Of a DNA stretch of 64,000 bases, positions 9,364 through 18,124 are shown piece by piece (the stretch's first letter is position 1; each line of letters starts with the position of its first letter). The stretch is from Acidobacteriota bacterium (GTDB taxonomy: Bacteria > Acidobacteriota > Terriglobia > Acidiferrales > UBA7541), in the NCBI GenBank assembly GCA_021788095.1, contig JAJYLB010000004.1, positions 1 through 64,000 on the forward strand, read 5' to 3'. Both the position numbers and the translations under genes were made by a program. The notes beneath the pieces are model-generated. The model was not told where the DNA came from, made no database searches, and was given only the letters and a program-made list of their open reading frames with translations.

Positions 9364-9735
9364 GTGCAACTCGTGAAACGGGTCATCGAGCCGGGCATCG
9401 TTATCCTGGAGTTGAGGGGCGACCTGCGCATGGGCGCCGACTGCCAGCGGTTGACGAAGGAGGCGGAGGAGCTGATCCGCGCGGGCGAACGGCGAGTTGT
9501 GCTGGATCTCGCGCCGCTCGATTTGATCGACAGCGCGGGCGTGGGCGCGATCGTCGCCTGTTTCTCCTTCCTGAAGAAGGCGGGTGGAACGCTGCGCGTG
9601 GCGGGAGCGCGCGGCATGGTCGCAACCGTACTTCGGCTCACGCAGATCCACCGCGCCATCGAATTCTTTCCCGCGGTCGCCGACGCCGCGCGCGATTTCC
9701 CGCCCGGAACCGCATCCCCCGCGACGGGGGGATGA
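9364..9735 (+). CDS. STAS-domain anti-sigma factor antagonist
   Basis: A 123-residue SpoIIAA/RsbV-like protein. The beta-alpha STAS fold is clear: IVILELRGDLRMGADCQRL, then RRVVLDLAPLDLIDSAGVGA, in which the Ser of IDSAGVG is the family's phosphorylation site, then GGTLRVAGARGMVATVLRLT. Such proteins bind and release a HPK-type anti-sigma kinase in partner-switching cascades. No kinase or phosphatase partner is in this window. It starts with GTG at 9364. The C-terminal PPGTASPATGG tail is likely disordered. Confidence 0.85.
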   Translation: MQLVKRVIEPGIVILELRGDLRMGADCQRLTKEAEELIRAGERRVVLDLAPLDLIDSAGVGAIVACFSFLKKAGGTLRVAGARGMVATVLRLTQIHRAIEFFPAVADAARDFPPGTASPATGG

Positions 9736-9833
9736 GCGGGCCCGCTTCCGCGGCCCTATTTGTCCTTCTGTGGCTGGCGCCGGTACGATTGAACAAAGGT
9801 AATCGGTTCGGACTCATTGAGTCGGTGCTAGAG

Positions 9834-9874
9834 GCGCGCGGGCAGGTCCCGAAGGTTCGGGAGCCCGCGCCACC
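9834..9874. repeat. Dispersed 41-base palindromic repeat, copy A
   Basis: The arms GCGCGGGC and GCCCGCGC surround an inner GGTCCCGAAGGTTCGGGA palindrome, with a trailing CACC. It matches 38917-38957 at 40 of 41 positions. It sits between the STAS gene and the alpha/beta hydrolase gene. Confidence 0.75.
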
Positions 9875-9915
9875 AAGACGGGGAAGACGTCGTCGATTTG
9901 AAATTTCAGATTATT

Positions 9916-10626
9916 GTGAGCGAAGCTGTCTATCACCGTCATCTGTTCCTCGCCGGACCTGCCGGGAAACTCGAAGCGCTCGAGTGGACCGTCGCCGATG
10001 CCGCTCCTCCCCTGGCGGGGCTCGTCTGTCATCCCCACCCGCTCTTTGGCGGCACGATGCATAACAAGGTAGTTTTTCAGGCAGCGCGTGCGCTGCACGA
10101 TCTGGGCTTGCCTGTTCTGCGATTCAATTTCCGCGGCGCGGGCCTGAGCGAAGGCAAGCACGACGAAGGGCGCGGGGAAGAAGGCGATGTGCGCGCGGCA
10201 CTCGATTGGCTGGCGGGAGCGTTTCCCGGAACACCCATCGTGCTGGCAGGATTCAGTTTCGGCGCGCTGGTGGGATTGCGGGTGGGCTGCGTGGACGAGC
10301 GGGTGAGCGAGCTCGTTGGGCTGGGCTTGCCCCTCAATCGCAACGATGCGGGTTTCCTGCGCCGTTGCGGGAAGCCGCGGCTGTTCCTGCAAGGGTCCGA
10401 AGATCAGTACGGCGACGCGGAGAAAGTGCGGGAATTTGCCGCGTCGCTACCCGAGCCGAAGCGGATGGTGGTCGTGCCCGGGGTGGATCATTTCTTCACC
10501 GGCAAGCTCGAAGAGGTCGGGCGCGCCATTCGCTCGTGGATGAGCGAGCGCCGTCCGGAGCTGGCTGCGAGGGCTGGCGCAACAGCAGATTCCTCGCCGT
10601 CCGCCACGGCGGACTCCTCGGAATGA
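9916..10626 (+). CDS. Alpha/beta hydrolase (dienelactone hydrolase-like)
   Basis: A cytosolic alpha/beta-hydrolase of about 236 residues. The first strands give LVCHPHPLFGGTMHNKV, where an HPHP-GGTMxNKV segment typifies the COG2945-like group. The nucleophile elbow is GFSFG, the acid lies in LQGSEDQYGD and the base in PGVDHFF, so the triad looks complete. Such proteins are usually carboxylesterases with unassigned substrates. GTG 9916 and TTG 9898 are both possible starts; neither has a strong ribosome-binding site. The C-terminus ends in a repeated ATADSS motif encoded by dispersed repeat DNA (10596-10646), which has probably extended the protein. Confidence 0.75.
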   Translation: MSEAVYHRHLFLAGPAGKLEALEWTVADAAPPLAGLVCHPHPLFGGTMHNKVVFQAARALHDLGLPVLRFNFRGAGLSEGKHDEGRGEEGDVRAALDWLAGAFPGTPIVLAGFSFGALVGLRVGCVDERVSELVGLGLPLNRNDAGFLRRCGKPRLFLQGSEDQYGDAEKVREFAASLPEPKRMVVVPGVDHFFTGKLEEVGRAIRSWMSERRPELAARAGATADSSPSATADSSE

Positions 10627-10646
10627 CTCCGTCCAAGGCGGACGGC
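10596..10646. repeat. Inverted repeat straddling the hydrolase stop codon
   Basis: GCCGTCCGCC (10596) and GGCGGACGGC (10637) are exact inverted copies around a 31-base centre. The left arm encodes part of the hydrolase's last residues and the right arm lies after its TGA. The remainder to 10881 holds no gene; it is Cys/Arg-frame junk and repeat DNA. Confidence 0.5.
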
Positions 10647-10881
10647 AGGGGGAAAGCCGCGGCTGCTTCCGGGCAGGGTGCGCCGCCTGCCACCTACCGG
10701 CAGGTCTTCCGGGCGAGAATCGGAATCCGGAGAATGCGTACAACCTGCCGCGGCCTGACTCGCCGGTAGCACAGTCATTCCCGCCTGTGCGAATTCAAGA
10801 TTGGGCCGAGCGAAAAACGCACAGCCAGGAGTGGCTGTGCTACCCAAACCTCCGGCGAGCGGCGGCCAGGCACGTTTCGGG

Positions 10882-12075
10882 TTACGGCGGGCCGGGGAGG
10901 AGGGGCTGGGGACCGAGGACGCGGGCGCAGGCGCGAATGATGCGGCGCAGGGGCCAGCCGGCGGTTCCGCTCGCGGGGGGCGAAGGGGGCGGGTCGCGGA
11001 AGAGGATTTCTCCCGCGCGCGGCTTGGAGTAGAACCAGCGGGCCAAGAGCGCGAGGTGGTCGGCGAGGAGATCGAGCGGCAGGGGGGCTTCCGGTTCGGG
11101 CTCGAGCGCTTCACTCAAGATGGTTTCGAGCGAGCGGGGCATGGCCGACAGCTCGCGGAAATTGAGCAGAAAGGGATCGCCGACGGCGCCCGCGCATACG
11201 CGGAACAGCGCCACCGCGCCTTCGACGGCCGCGGGCTGGAGGATGACGGCGTCCAACTCTTCGAGTTTTCGAGGGAGATCGGGCAGGTGGCGAAGGACGC
11301 TCGCCAGCTTTTCGTGCCGCTTGTGGATGGCGGCGGCGCGCTCGAAGTCCTCGGTGGAAGCGGCCTGGTCGCGATCGGCTTCGAGCTGGGCGGCCAGCGA
11401 GCGGCCGCGGGAGGCCAAGAAGCTTCCAACGTGGGCGACTTCGGCGTCGTATTCGGGCTTGGTGCAGCCCGCGAAGCACGGCGCGAGACACATTTTCATT
11501 TCCGAATAGATACAGCCGGGGAAGGCGGGATCGCGGCGGATCTTGATGTGGCAGCGACGAATTTTGTAGAGGGCGAGGAATTCCCGCGCGAACTCCTCGG
11601 CGGCACGGCGGCTGGGAAACGGACCGAAGTAGAAGGCGCTATCCGGGGCGATCCGGCGTGCGACGTAGCAGCGCGGGTAGTCGTTGGCGAGATTGAGTTT
11701 CAGGAGTGTGGGCGGGGCGAGGCGCATCCGCTGGCGATAGCTTTCGGGAAAGAGCTCGCGCGCCTGCTGGTGGAGAACGAGCGACTGTTCGAATGCGGAG
11801 CCGGTGAGCCGGTAGCGAATGCGGGCGACGAGTTCGCGAAGATTCAGGCGCGGGCGGCTGGCGGAAGGTGCCGCGGGGCGGGCGCCCGCGAGGCCTTCGG
11901 GCGGGGCGAGGAGCCTGCGGCAGGAGCGGCGGAGATCGGCGGTTGCGCGGAGGTAGGGCCGCGCGGCGGCGGCGTGCGTCTCGAGGCGATAGACGGCGGC
12001 GCGCGCAGGCAGAGCGGCAAGGAATTCCTCGTCGCGTCCGGGATCGAACCCGGCGACTTGGTCGAGCGGCAGCAT
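10882..12075 (-). CDS. UvrC-like protein with GIY-YIG-type N-terminus and UVR motif, no C-terminal nuclease
   Basis: A 397-residue protein. The N-terminus FDPGRDEEFLAALPARAAVY corresponds to the beginning of a GIY-YIG domain in which the GIY/GVY residues are altered to AVY. About residues 110-200 carry the UvrC-type cysteine cluster (IKIRRDPAFPGCIYSEMKMC, then LAPCFAGC). A UVR motif follows (EDFERAAAIHKRHEKL). The RNase H-like and HhH domains of full UvrC are absent. It therefore resembles Cho/UvrC relatives that interact with damaged-DNA complexes, but catalytic competence is uncertain. ATG 12075 is chosen over a TTG at 12084. No operon partners are evident. Confidence 0.7.
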   Translation of the reverse strand: MLPLDQVAGFDPGRDEEFLAALPARAAVYRLETHAAAARPYLRATADLRRSCRRLLAPPEGLAGARPAAPSASRPRLNLRELVARIRYRLTGSAFEQSLVLHQQARELFPESYRQRMRLAPPTLLKLNLANDYPRCYVARRIAPDSAFYFGPFPSRRAAEEFAREFLALYKIRRCHIKIRRDPAFPGCIYSEMKMCLAPCFAGCTKPEYDAEVAHVGSFLASRGRSLAAQLEADRDQAASTEDFERAAAIHKRHEKLASVLRHLPDLPRKLEELDAVILQPAAVEGAVALFRVCAGAVGDPFLLNFRELSAMPRSLETILSEALEPEPEAPLPLDLLADHLALLARWFYSKPRAGEILFRDPPPSPPASGTAGWPLRRIIRACARVLGPQPLLPGPP

Positions 12076-12319
12076 GGTTCTCAATGTACGGCAGGGCGGA
12101 GGCCGGGGCCAATCCGGATTCGGCCCTTTACCCAGCGACGCGAATCCGCCTGGCGGGCTCCCGGCTGGTGGGCCGACGTAACGTGGAACAATATGGCTCC
12201 TGGGGAAAGTGCGTTGGGTCTAGAAGGACTGCCCTTCGGTAGGCCAAAATGAGGACGCCGCGCGATACTAGGAAACTTTAGCGGCCGAGAACTGAAGAAG
12301 CGAGCGAGGGTGCACGGCG

Positions 12320-13150
12320 ATGAAGCTGGAGAATCGAGTTGCCCTGATCACGGGTGCGGGCTCTGGAATCGGCCGCGCTATCGCGGAAGCGTTCGCGGAG
12401 GAAGGCGCGGTCGTGGTCGTGAATGATGTCGATGGCGAAGCTGCGGCATCGACGATCGAGAAGTTGGGTGCGGCGGGGGGCAGAGCCTGCGCCATAACCG
12501 CCGACGTTTCCGACAGCGCGCAGGTGCGGGGGATGTTCAACCAGGTGCTGGCCTCCTATGGGGGCGTCGACATTCTCGTGAACAATGCCGGCGTAGGCGA
12601 TGTGTATGACAGCGACAAGCGGGCGGAGACCAATCGCAGGATCCAGAAGCAGTTTTCCTGGATAAGGTCCGCGGCGGGAGAGAGCCATTTGGACATTACC
12701 CAGGAGATGACTGACGCGGAATGGAACCTGATGATCGGCGTACACCTGAACGGCACCTTCTTCTGCACCCGCGAGGCGCTGAAGATCATGAGCCGCAAGA
12801 ATAAGGGAGCGATCATCAACATGGCGAGTGTAGCGGGGCTTGGCGGAAGCCCGAGTGCTCCGCATTATGGAGCGGCCAAGGGTGGAATCTTGGGCTTCAC
12901 CCGGTCTGTCGCCCAGGAGGTCGCTTCTCGTAACATTCGGGTAAACGCCCTCTGTCCGGGCCTCATCGCGACGGCGATGTTCGAGGCGCTTCCGCCCAGC
13001 CTCCGAACGGCGTATCTGCTGAGAACTCCCATGGGCCGACCGGGCGACCCACGTGAGGTGGCCGCGGCAGCCCTCTTCCTGGCCTCGGACGATAGCTCTT
13101 ACTTTACGGGCCAATGGTTCTCGCCGAATGGCGGCCTCTTTATCGCATGA
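12320..13150 (+). CDS. SDR family NAD(P)-dependent oxidoreductase
   Basis: A 276-residue classical short-chain dehydrogenase/reductase. The Rossmann motif TGAGSGIG is at residues 11-18, NNAG at about 90, and the catalytic Ser in NMASVAG is followed by YGAAK carrying Tyr and Lys. The C-terminus FTGQWFSPNGG is standard. About 25 extra residues (from DVYDSDKRAETN to SHLDITQE) are inserted after NNAGVG, before the DAEWNLM helix, lengthening the usual 245-255 residues. Asp after VVVVND suggests NAD preference. The substrate is unknown. It is a single gene, 235 bases from the divergent UvrC-like gene. Confidence 0.85.
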   Translation: MKLENRVALITGAGSGIGRAIAEAFAEEGAVVVVNDVDGEAAASTIEKLGAAGGRACAITADVSDSAQVRGMFNQVLASYGGVDILVNNAGVGDVYDSDKRAETNRRIQKQFSWIRSAAGESHLDITQEMTDAEWNLMIGVHLNGTFFCTREALKIMSRKNKGAIINMASVAGLGGSPSAPHYGAAKGGILGFTRSVAQEVASRNIRVNALCPGLIATAMFEALPPSLRTAYLLRTPMGRPGDPREVAAAALFLASDDSSYFTGQWFSPNGGLFIA

Positions 13151-13263
13151 GTGGACGGGCAAGCGAACTGGCGGGCAGGGGACACCTGGAGCGGGGCGGT
13201 GGGGTGCGTGTAGCGCGTCGCCAACCTTGATTCGTTTACACCACCCTCTGAACCCGGGGACTT

Positions 13264-14412
13264 CTAGGAATAGGATTTGAGGACCCAGGCGGCGATGACG
13301 AGGCGCTGGATTTCGCTCGTACCTTCGTAGATTTCGGTGATGCGGGCGTCGCGGTAGGCCCGCTCGACGGGGTATTCGCGGCTGTAGCCGTAGCCGCCGT
13401 GGATTTGGATGGCTTTGTGGGCGACGCGGGTGGCCATTTCGCTGGCAAAGAGCTTGGCGATGGACGCCTCCCGGGTGAACCGCGCGCCGGAATCCTGCTT
13501 CCAGGCGGCGCGGCGAGCGAGCAGGCGGGCGGCGTCGATTTCCGTAGCCATATCGGCGAGCATGAACTGGATGGCTTGGAAATCGGCGATGGGATGGCCG
13601 AAGGCTTCGCGCTCGCGGGCGTAGGCGAGCGCCGCTTCGAAAGCGCCCTGAGCGATACCCACGGCTTGGGAAGCGATGCCGATGCGACCGCCATCGAGGG
13701 TCGAGAGCGCGATCTTGTAGCCTTCTCCTTCCTCGCCCAGCCGGTTCGCGGCGGGAACTTCGCAGTCGGTGAAGGACAGCTCGGTGCAGGCGGTGGCGTG
13801 GATCCCGAGCTTTTTCTCTTCCTTGCCCACGGCGAAGCCTGGCGTGCCCTTTTCGACCAGGAGCGCGGTAATCCCCTTCTCGCCCTTCGACGCATCGGTA
13901 TTGACATAGACGATGGCGGCATCGGCCACGCCGCCATTAGTGATCCAGGCCTTCGTGCCGTTGACGACGTAGCGGTCGCCTCGCCGCTCGGCGCGCGTGC
14001 GGAGCGCGGCGGCGTTCGAGCCGGCTTGCGGCTCGGTGAGCGCGTAGCAGCCGATCTTCTCGCCGCGAGTGAAGGGAACCAGGAATTGGCGCTTTTGTTC
14101 CGGGGTGCCGTAGCGGTAGACGGGATCGGCAAAGAGCGAATTCTGCACGGAGAGGATGACGCCCGTGGAGGCGCACGCGCGGGAGATCTCCTCGATGGCG
14201 ATGGCGTAGGCGACGTGGTCGAAACCGGCGCCGCCGGCCTCCTCGGGGAAGGGGATGCCGGCGAGTCCCAATTGGGCGGCCTTGCGAAAGGTTTCGAGGG
14301 GAAACCGGCCGGTTTCATCGAGTTCGCGGGCGAGCGGTCTCACTTCCGCTTCGGCGAATTCGCGGACGGTGCGTCGCAGCAGCTCTTGTTCTTCGTTCAG
14401 TTCGAGATTCAC
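13264..14412 (-). CDS. Acyl-CoA dehydrogenase (short/medium-chain type)
   Basis: A 382-residue FAD flavoenzyme of fatty-acid beta-oxidation. It has LNEEQELLRRTVREFAEAEV at the N-terminus, the substrate/FAD signature CYALTEPQAGSNA, then the GIHATACTELSFTDCEVP strand region, and near the C-terminus QIHGGYGYSREYPVERAYRD. Glu363 in YEGTSEIQ is the catalytic base. The length is normal for the family. It starts with GTG at 14412. The HIT gene (14499-14990) lies upstream on the same strand at 86 bases, so a shared transcript is possible. It converts acyl-CoA to trans-2-enoyl-CoA and passes electrons to ETF. Confidence 0.93.
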   Translation of the reverse strand: MNLELNEEQELLRRTVREFAEAEVRPLARELDETGRFPLETFRKAAQLGLAGIPFPEEAGGAGFDHVAYAIAIEEISRACASTGVILSVQNSLFADPVYRYGTPEQKRQFLVPFTRGEKIGCYALTEPQAGSNAAALRTRAERRGDRYVVNGTKAWITNGGVADAAIVYVNTDASKGEKGITALLVEKGTPGFAVGKEEKKLGIHATACTELSFTDCEVPAANRLGEEGEGYKIALSTLDGGRIGIASQAVGIAQGAFEAALAYAREREAFGHPIADFQAIQFMLADMATEIDAARLLARRAAWKQDSGARFTREASIAKLFASEMATRVAHKAIQIHGGYGYSREYPVERAYRDARITEIYEGTSEIQRLVIAAWVLKSYS

Positions 14413-14498
14413 TCGGGGCTCCGCCTCTTCCCTCGCCTTCCCCTTCCCCGCCAGGGGCGCCGGAAGGGAAGATTTTACGCCGCGGGCGGCGGAGGCGG

Positions 14499-14990
14499 CT
14501 AGGGATTAGCTTCGGCCAGGGCGCGGCGGAGCTTGTCGTAGGTGAGGGAGACATCCTCGGGCTGGAGGCGGGTTTCGGCGACCGTGGTCATGAAATTGGT
14601 GTCTCCGGTCCAGCGGGGAAGCACGTGAAGGTGGATGTGGTCGGCGACGCCGGCGCCCGCGGCGCGGCCCAAATTCATTCCGAGATTGAAGCCCTGCGGG
14701 TGGTAGAGGCTTTCGAGGGCGATTTCGAGGCGGCGCGCGAGCACGATCATTTCCGCGAGCGTTTCGGCATCGCAAGCGGAGAGATCGGAAACGTGGGCGT
14801 AAGGGACGACCATGGAGTGGCCGGTGGTGTAGGGGAAGAGGTTGAGGATGAGGAAATTCTTCCGGCCGCGTTCGAGGATGAGGGCTCGGGCATCATCACC
14901 GAGCTCGAGGGCGCGGCAGAAGATGCATCCGCTCTCGCGGGCCGCTTGCGAGACGTAAGCGTATCGCCACGGGGTCCAGAGGTAATCCAT
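14499..14990 (-). CDS. HIT family protein (Ap4A phosphorylase/hydrolase-like)
   Basis: A 163-residue histidine-triad protein. The HIT motif HIHLHVLP is at residues 118-125, with His122 as the expected nucleophile. The N-terminus MDYLWTPWRYAYV plus a CIFC pair at 22-25 matches the AP-4-A-phosphorylase-like bacterial branch. Such enzymes hydrolyse or transfer nucleoside phosphates, in particular diadenosine polyphosphates; the true substrate is not readable. It lies 40 bases downstream of the HU/IHF gene on the same strand, so it may be read through from rpsA-HU. Confidence 0.88.
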   Translation of the reverse strand: MDYLWTPWRYAYVSQAARESGCIFCRALELGDDARALILERGRKNFLILNLFPYTTGHSMVVPYAHVSDLSACDAETLAEMIVLARRLEIALESLYHPQGFNLGMNLGRAAGAGVADHIHLHVLPRWTGDTNFMTTVAETRLQPEDVSLTYDKLRRALAEANP

Positions 14991-15030
14991 CGCACGCGTG
15001 TCCGGCGGGGAAGGCGGGCGCGGCCGGGCC

Positions 15031-15375
15031 TCAGCCGGCAGAGGGCGCCGGCGGCTGCGCGGTCGGCGCAGCCGCGCCGGCGCTGAAGCCGTTGACGTAA
15101 TCCTTCAATTCCCGGCTGGGCTTGAAATAGGGGACGCGCTTGGGCGGCACCTCGACGCGCGCGCCGGTTTTCGGGTTCCGGCCCACGCGAGCGCGGCGCT
15201 GGCGGGTGCGGAAGCTGCCGAAGCCGCGGATCTCGATCTTCTCGCCCTTCTGCAAGGCGCCGATGATGCTATCGAAAATGGTTTCGACAGCCTCTTCGGA
15301 GTCGTTCCGCGTCAACTGGGTCGCCTGGGTCACGTCTTCCACCAGGTCGGCCTTGGTGATGGTGGTTTCGGGCAT
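15031..15375 (-). CDS. HU/IHF family DNA-binding protein (IHF beta-like)
   Basis: A 114-residue nucleoid protein. It contains ITKADLVEDV, the dimer helix, then KIEIRGFGSFRTRQRRARVG and RNPKTGARVEVPPKRVPYFK, the DNA-bending arm with the conserved Pro, then the closing helix. A Pro/Ala-rich tail of about 17 residues extends past the usual end near residue 97. It binds and bends DNA as a dimer. Its place just downstream of rpsA (35 bases) repeats the well-known rpsA-ihfB arrangement, which supports the IHF-beta-like label over plain HU. Confidence 0.88.
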   Translation of the reverse strand: MPETTITKADLVEDVTQATQLTRNDSEEAVETIFDSIIGALQKGEKIEIRGFGSFRTRQRRARVGRNPKTGARVEVPPKRVPYFKPSRELKDYVNGFSAGAAAPTAQPPAPSAG

Positions 15376-15410
15376 ATTCGGTTCCGTTCCCGAGCGGGCG
15401 CCTTCCGAGA

Positions 15411-17429
15411 TCAGAGGGAGCCGCGCTTCGCAAGAATGGCGTCAGCGATGGTGGCCCTGGGCGAACTTCCGGACGAGCGGTAAGCCTCGATGGTCTTGCG
15501 CTCGTCGTGTTTCTGGGCGCCGCGCAGGCTGAGGCCGATGCGGCGCTGTTCGGGATCGATTTTCACGATTTTGAAATCGTACTCATGGCCCGGCTCGAGC
15601 ACGGCTTGAAGGCGCGCTTGGCGCTCCTTTTCGTCCTTGCCGCCGCGGCGGTCTTCCACCTCGGAGATATGGCAAAGGCCCTCGATGCCTTCGGCGAGTT
15701 CGACGAAGGCGCCGAACGAGGTGAGGCGTACCACCCGCCCGCGCACGATCTCGTGCATCTGGTGAGCGGCGAACCAAGTGCCCCAGATGTCGTTCATCTG
15801 CTTGATCCCGAGCGAAATGCGGCGCTGTTCGGGATCGATTTTGAGCACTTTGGCCTGGACCAGATCGCCCTTCTTGAATTTCTGGCTCGGGTTTTGCACG
15901 CGCTCGGTCCAGCTCACGTCGCTCACGTGGATCAGGCCGTCCACTCCCTCCTCGAGTTCGACGAAGGCGCCGAAATCGGTCAGGTTGCGCACGCGGCCGG
16001 CGACCACCGTGCCCACGGGATATTTCTGGGTGACCGTTTCCCAAGGATCGGGCAAGGTCTGTTTGAAACCTAGCGAAATCCGGCGCGACTCCAGCTTGAG
16101 ATCGAGCACCACCACTTCGACCAGATCGCCAATGGAAACGATCTTGGAGGGGTGGCGAACGCGCCGAGACCAAGTCATCTCGCTGACGTGCACCAGGCCT
16201 TCGACGCCCGGCTCGAGCTCGACGAAGGCGCCGTAATCGGTGATGCCAACGACCGTGCCGTGCAGGCGCTTGCCCACCGGGTAGCGATCGACGGCGTGTT
16301 CCCACGGGTCGGGCTGTAGCTGCTTGTGGCCGAGGGAGACGCGCATTTTCTCCCGGTCGAATTTCAGGACTTTGACATCGATTTCCTGGCCGATCGTGAC
16401 GAACTCGGCGGGATTGCGGACGCGCGTCCAGGCCAGATCGGTGACGTGGATGAGGCCGTCGAGACCTCCCAGATCCACGAAGACGCCATATTCGGTGATG
16501 CTCTTCACCGTGCCGCGCAGCACCGAACCTTCTTGCAGGGTTTCGACCACGCGCTGCCGTTGCGCCGAGAGTTCCTGCTCGAGCAGGGCGCGGCGGCTGA
16601 CGACCACGTTGCCCCGCTTCCGGTTCATCTTCAGGACCAGGCAGTCGATCTCCTGCCCGATCCAGGTTCCGAGGTCCTGCGTCTGGCGCAAGTCGGCATG
16701 GGAGGCGGGGAGGAAGGCGCGCACGCCGACATCCACCACCAAGCCGCCTTTGATGCGCTCGACGACGCGGCCGCGGATGGCCTCGTGCCCGCGATAGGCG
16801 CGCTCGAGATCGTCCCAGACGCGGCGGCGGTGGGCGCGCAGGTAGGAGAGGACGAGGTAGCCTTCCTTCTCCTGGTCCACCGGCTGCACTTCGATCGCTT
16901 GGCCGGGTTCGAACGGAATCACTCCGCCCATGGCCACGAATTCTTGCGCGGGAACCAAGCCCTCGGCCTTGGCGCCGATATCGACCACGACGCCGAGATC
17001 GGTGACGGCGATCACCCGGCCTTCGAAAATCTCGCCCTCGGTGGGCGCCTGATGCGCCTGGCTGTATAGCTCGAGAAGTTCTTCCATCGCCGCGGGCGTG
17101 TCCAGCGCCAATTCGGCGGCGGGCGCTTCCGCGACGGATTCGGCCGCGGGAGGGGGATCCGCCGAAGCGGTTTCCGAGGATGCGGGAACCGGGTCCGCCT
17201 GCGCGGGGGACGGCTCGCCGCGGGTTTCGTGATCGGAGGGGGCGCTTGCGAGAATCGGCGACTCCGGCGCGGATTCGGCGGCTGGCGTGGCTCGGTTCGT
17301 CACCGCGTCGGAACCAGCGTCCGCTTCGCGAGCAGGCTGCGCAGCCGAAGCTGACGCCCCAAACAGCGTGACCGAGTCATCCACAGATGGGTCCGGCACG
17401 ATCGGATTATGGAAATCCATCAGAACCAT
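15411..17429 (-). CDS. rpsA: 30S ribosomal protein S1
   Basis: A roughly 672-residue ribosomal protein that brings mRNA to the 30S subunit. It has six S1 OB-fold repeats from about residue 130, with typical cores such as GVVVDIGAKAEGLVPAQEF, EYGVFVDLGGLDGLIHVTDL, DYGAFVELEPGVEGLVHVSE and DFGAFVELEEGVDGLIHVSD. About 120 residues of Ala/Pro/Glu-rich, probably disordered sequence precede the repeats, longer than in E. coli S1. The start is uncertain: ATG 17429 (MVLMDF) is used; ATG 17420 and GTG 17456 are alternatives and none has a clear Shine-Dalgarno, which is usual for rpsA genes. It is the likely first gene of an rpsA-HU unit. Confidence 0.93.
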   Translation of the reverse strand: MVLMDFHNPIVPDPSVDDSVTLFGASASAAQPAREADAGSDAVTNRATPAAESAPESPILASAPSDHETRGEPSPAQADPVPASSETASADPPPAAESVAEAPAAELALDTPAAMEELLELYSQAHQAPTEGEIFEGRVIAVTDLGVVVDIGAKAEGLVPAQEFVAMGGVIPFEPGQAIEVQPVDQEKEGYLVLSYLRAHRRRVWDDLERAYRGHEAIRGRVVERIKGGLVVDVGVRAFLPASHADLRQTQDLGTWIGQEIDCLVLKMNRKRGNVVVSRRALLEQELSAQRQRVVETLQEGSVLRGTVKSITEYGVFVDLGGLDGLIHVTDLAWTRVRNPAEFVTIGQEIDVKVLKFDREKMRVSLGHKQLQPDPWEHAVDRYPVGKRLHGTVVGITDYGAFVELEPGVEGLVHVSEMTWSRRVRHPSKIVSIGDLVEVVVLDLKLESRRISLGFKQTLPDPWETVTQKYPVGTVVAGRVRNLTDFGAFVELEEGVDGLIHVSDVSWTERVQNPSQKFKKGDLVQAKVLKIDPEQRRISLGIKQMNDIWGTWFAAHQMHEIVRGRVVRLTSFGAFVELAEGIEGLCHISEVEDRRGGKDEKERQARLQAVLEPGHEYDFKIVKIDPEQRRIGLSLRGAQKHDERKTIEAYRSSGSSPRATIADAILAKRGSL

Positions 17430-17803
17430 TCCACTCAGGCGCTTGCCCTGCCCCACGGCGTGCGGGACCTAAAAACGACTCCGCTCCCGGGGATCGGTGC
17501 CGAGGAAGGGAGTACGGCGCCCCAAATTGCCGCACGGTCAAAATGGTACGCAGCCCTTCACGGGTTTGTCAACCCATGCTTGGGGTAAGCAGGGGACGGG
17601 GCGGAGGAGGCCCATCCGCCGCCCCGGGCACCGGAGGCATCCCCGCATTGAAATTTGAGATTTCGGAGGGAGCCGGTAAACGGGTAAAACCACGGCCAGA
17701 CAAGGCTTGACGGGGGGAAGACCGCATGATAAGAACGACGGGCACGCGAGCAGCCGGCGCTCCGGCCGGTCGCAGGCGATTCCAGACGAATCGAAGGGGG
17801 CAG

Positions 17804-18124
17804 ATGATGAAAGAGAAGGACTCGGAACTGGTGAAGCAGGAATCATCCAAGACGCTCACCGACGATCAAATGGTGACCGAGCGGGGGATTTCCCGCCGTT
17901 CCTTCTTGACGGCGGGCGGGGCATTGCTTGCCGGCGCGGTTGCGCTCGCCTCGGCCTTGCCAAGCTTGGCGCAGGAAAAAGGCTCGGATGCCGACAAAAA
18001 GAAAAAGAAGCCTATGGCCAAGAAGACGGTGAAGAAGGGGACGAAAACCGTCGCGAAGAAGAAGACCGTCAAGAAGGCGGCCAAGAAGGCACCGAAGTCG
18101 GACCCCGACAGCCATCGGCGCTAA
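17804..18124 (+). CDS. Tat-signal protein with lysine-rich, histone H1-like tail
   Basis: A 106-residue protein in two parts. Residues about 25-55 form a twin-arginine signal (ISRRSFLTAGGALLAGAVAL, cleavage near SLAQ). The mature part is almost entirely lysine, alanine, valine and threonine (blocks such as KKKKKPMAKKTVKKGTKTV and AKKKTVKKAAKKAP). A GGGGGC stretch precedes the paired ATGs at 17804/17807. Lys/Ala repeats of this kind are usual in intracellular DNA-binding H1-like proteins, so joining them to an export signal is odd. A role on the cell surface, in envelope binding or in extracellular DNA binding is only inferred. No domain is recognised in the mature part. Confidence 0.6.
   Translation: MMKEKDSELVKQESSKTLTDDQMVTERGISRRSFLTAGGALLAGAVALASALPSLAQEKGSDADKKKKKPMAKKTVKKGTKTVAKKKTVKKAAKKAPKSDPDSHRR

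Noticed and set aside
12036-12057. A tRNA T-arm-like sequence (CCGGGTTCGATCCCGG on the minus strand)
   Set aside because: It lies inside the UvrC-like coding sequence (VAGFDPGRDE) and no acceptor stem, D-arm or anticodon arm can be built around it.
10801-12252. A 483-codon plus-strand frame over the UvrC-like gene
   Set aside because: Gly/Ala/Arg-rich without motifs. The opposite strand has the UvrC Cys cluster and UVR motif.
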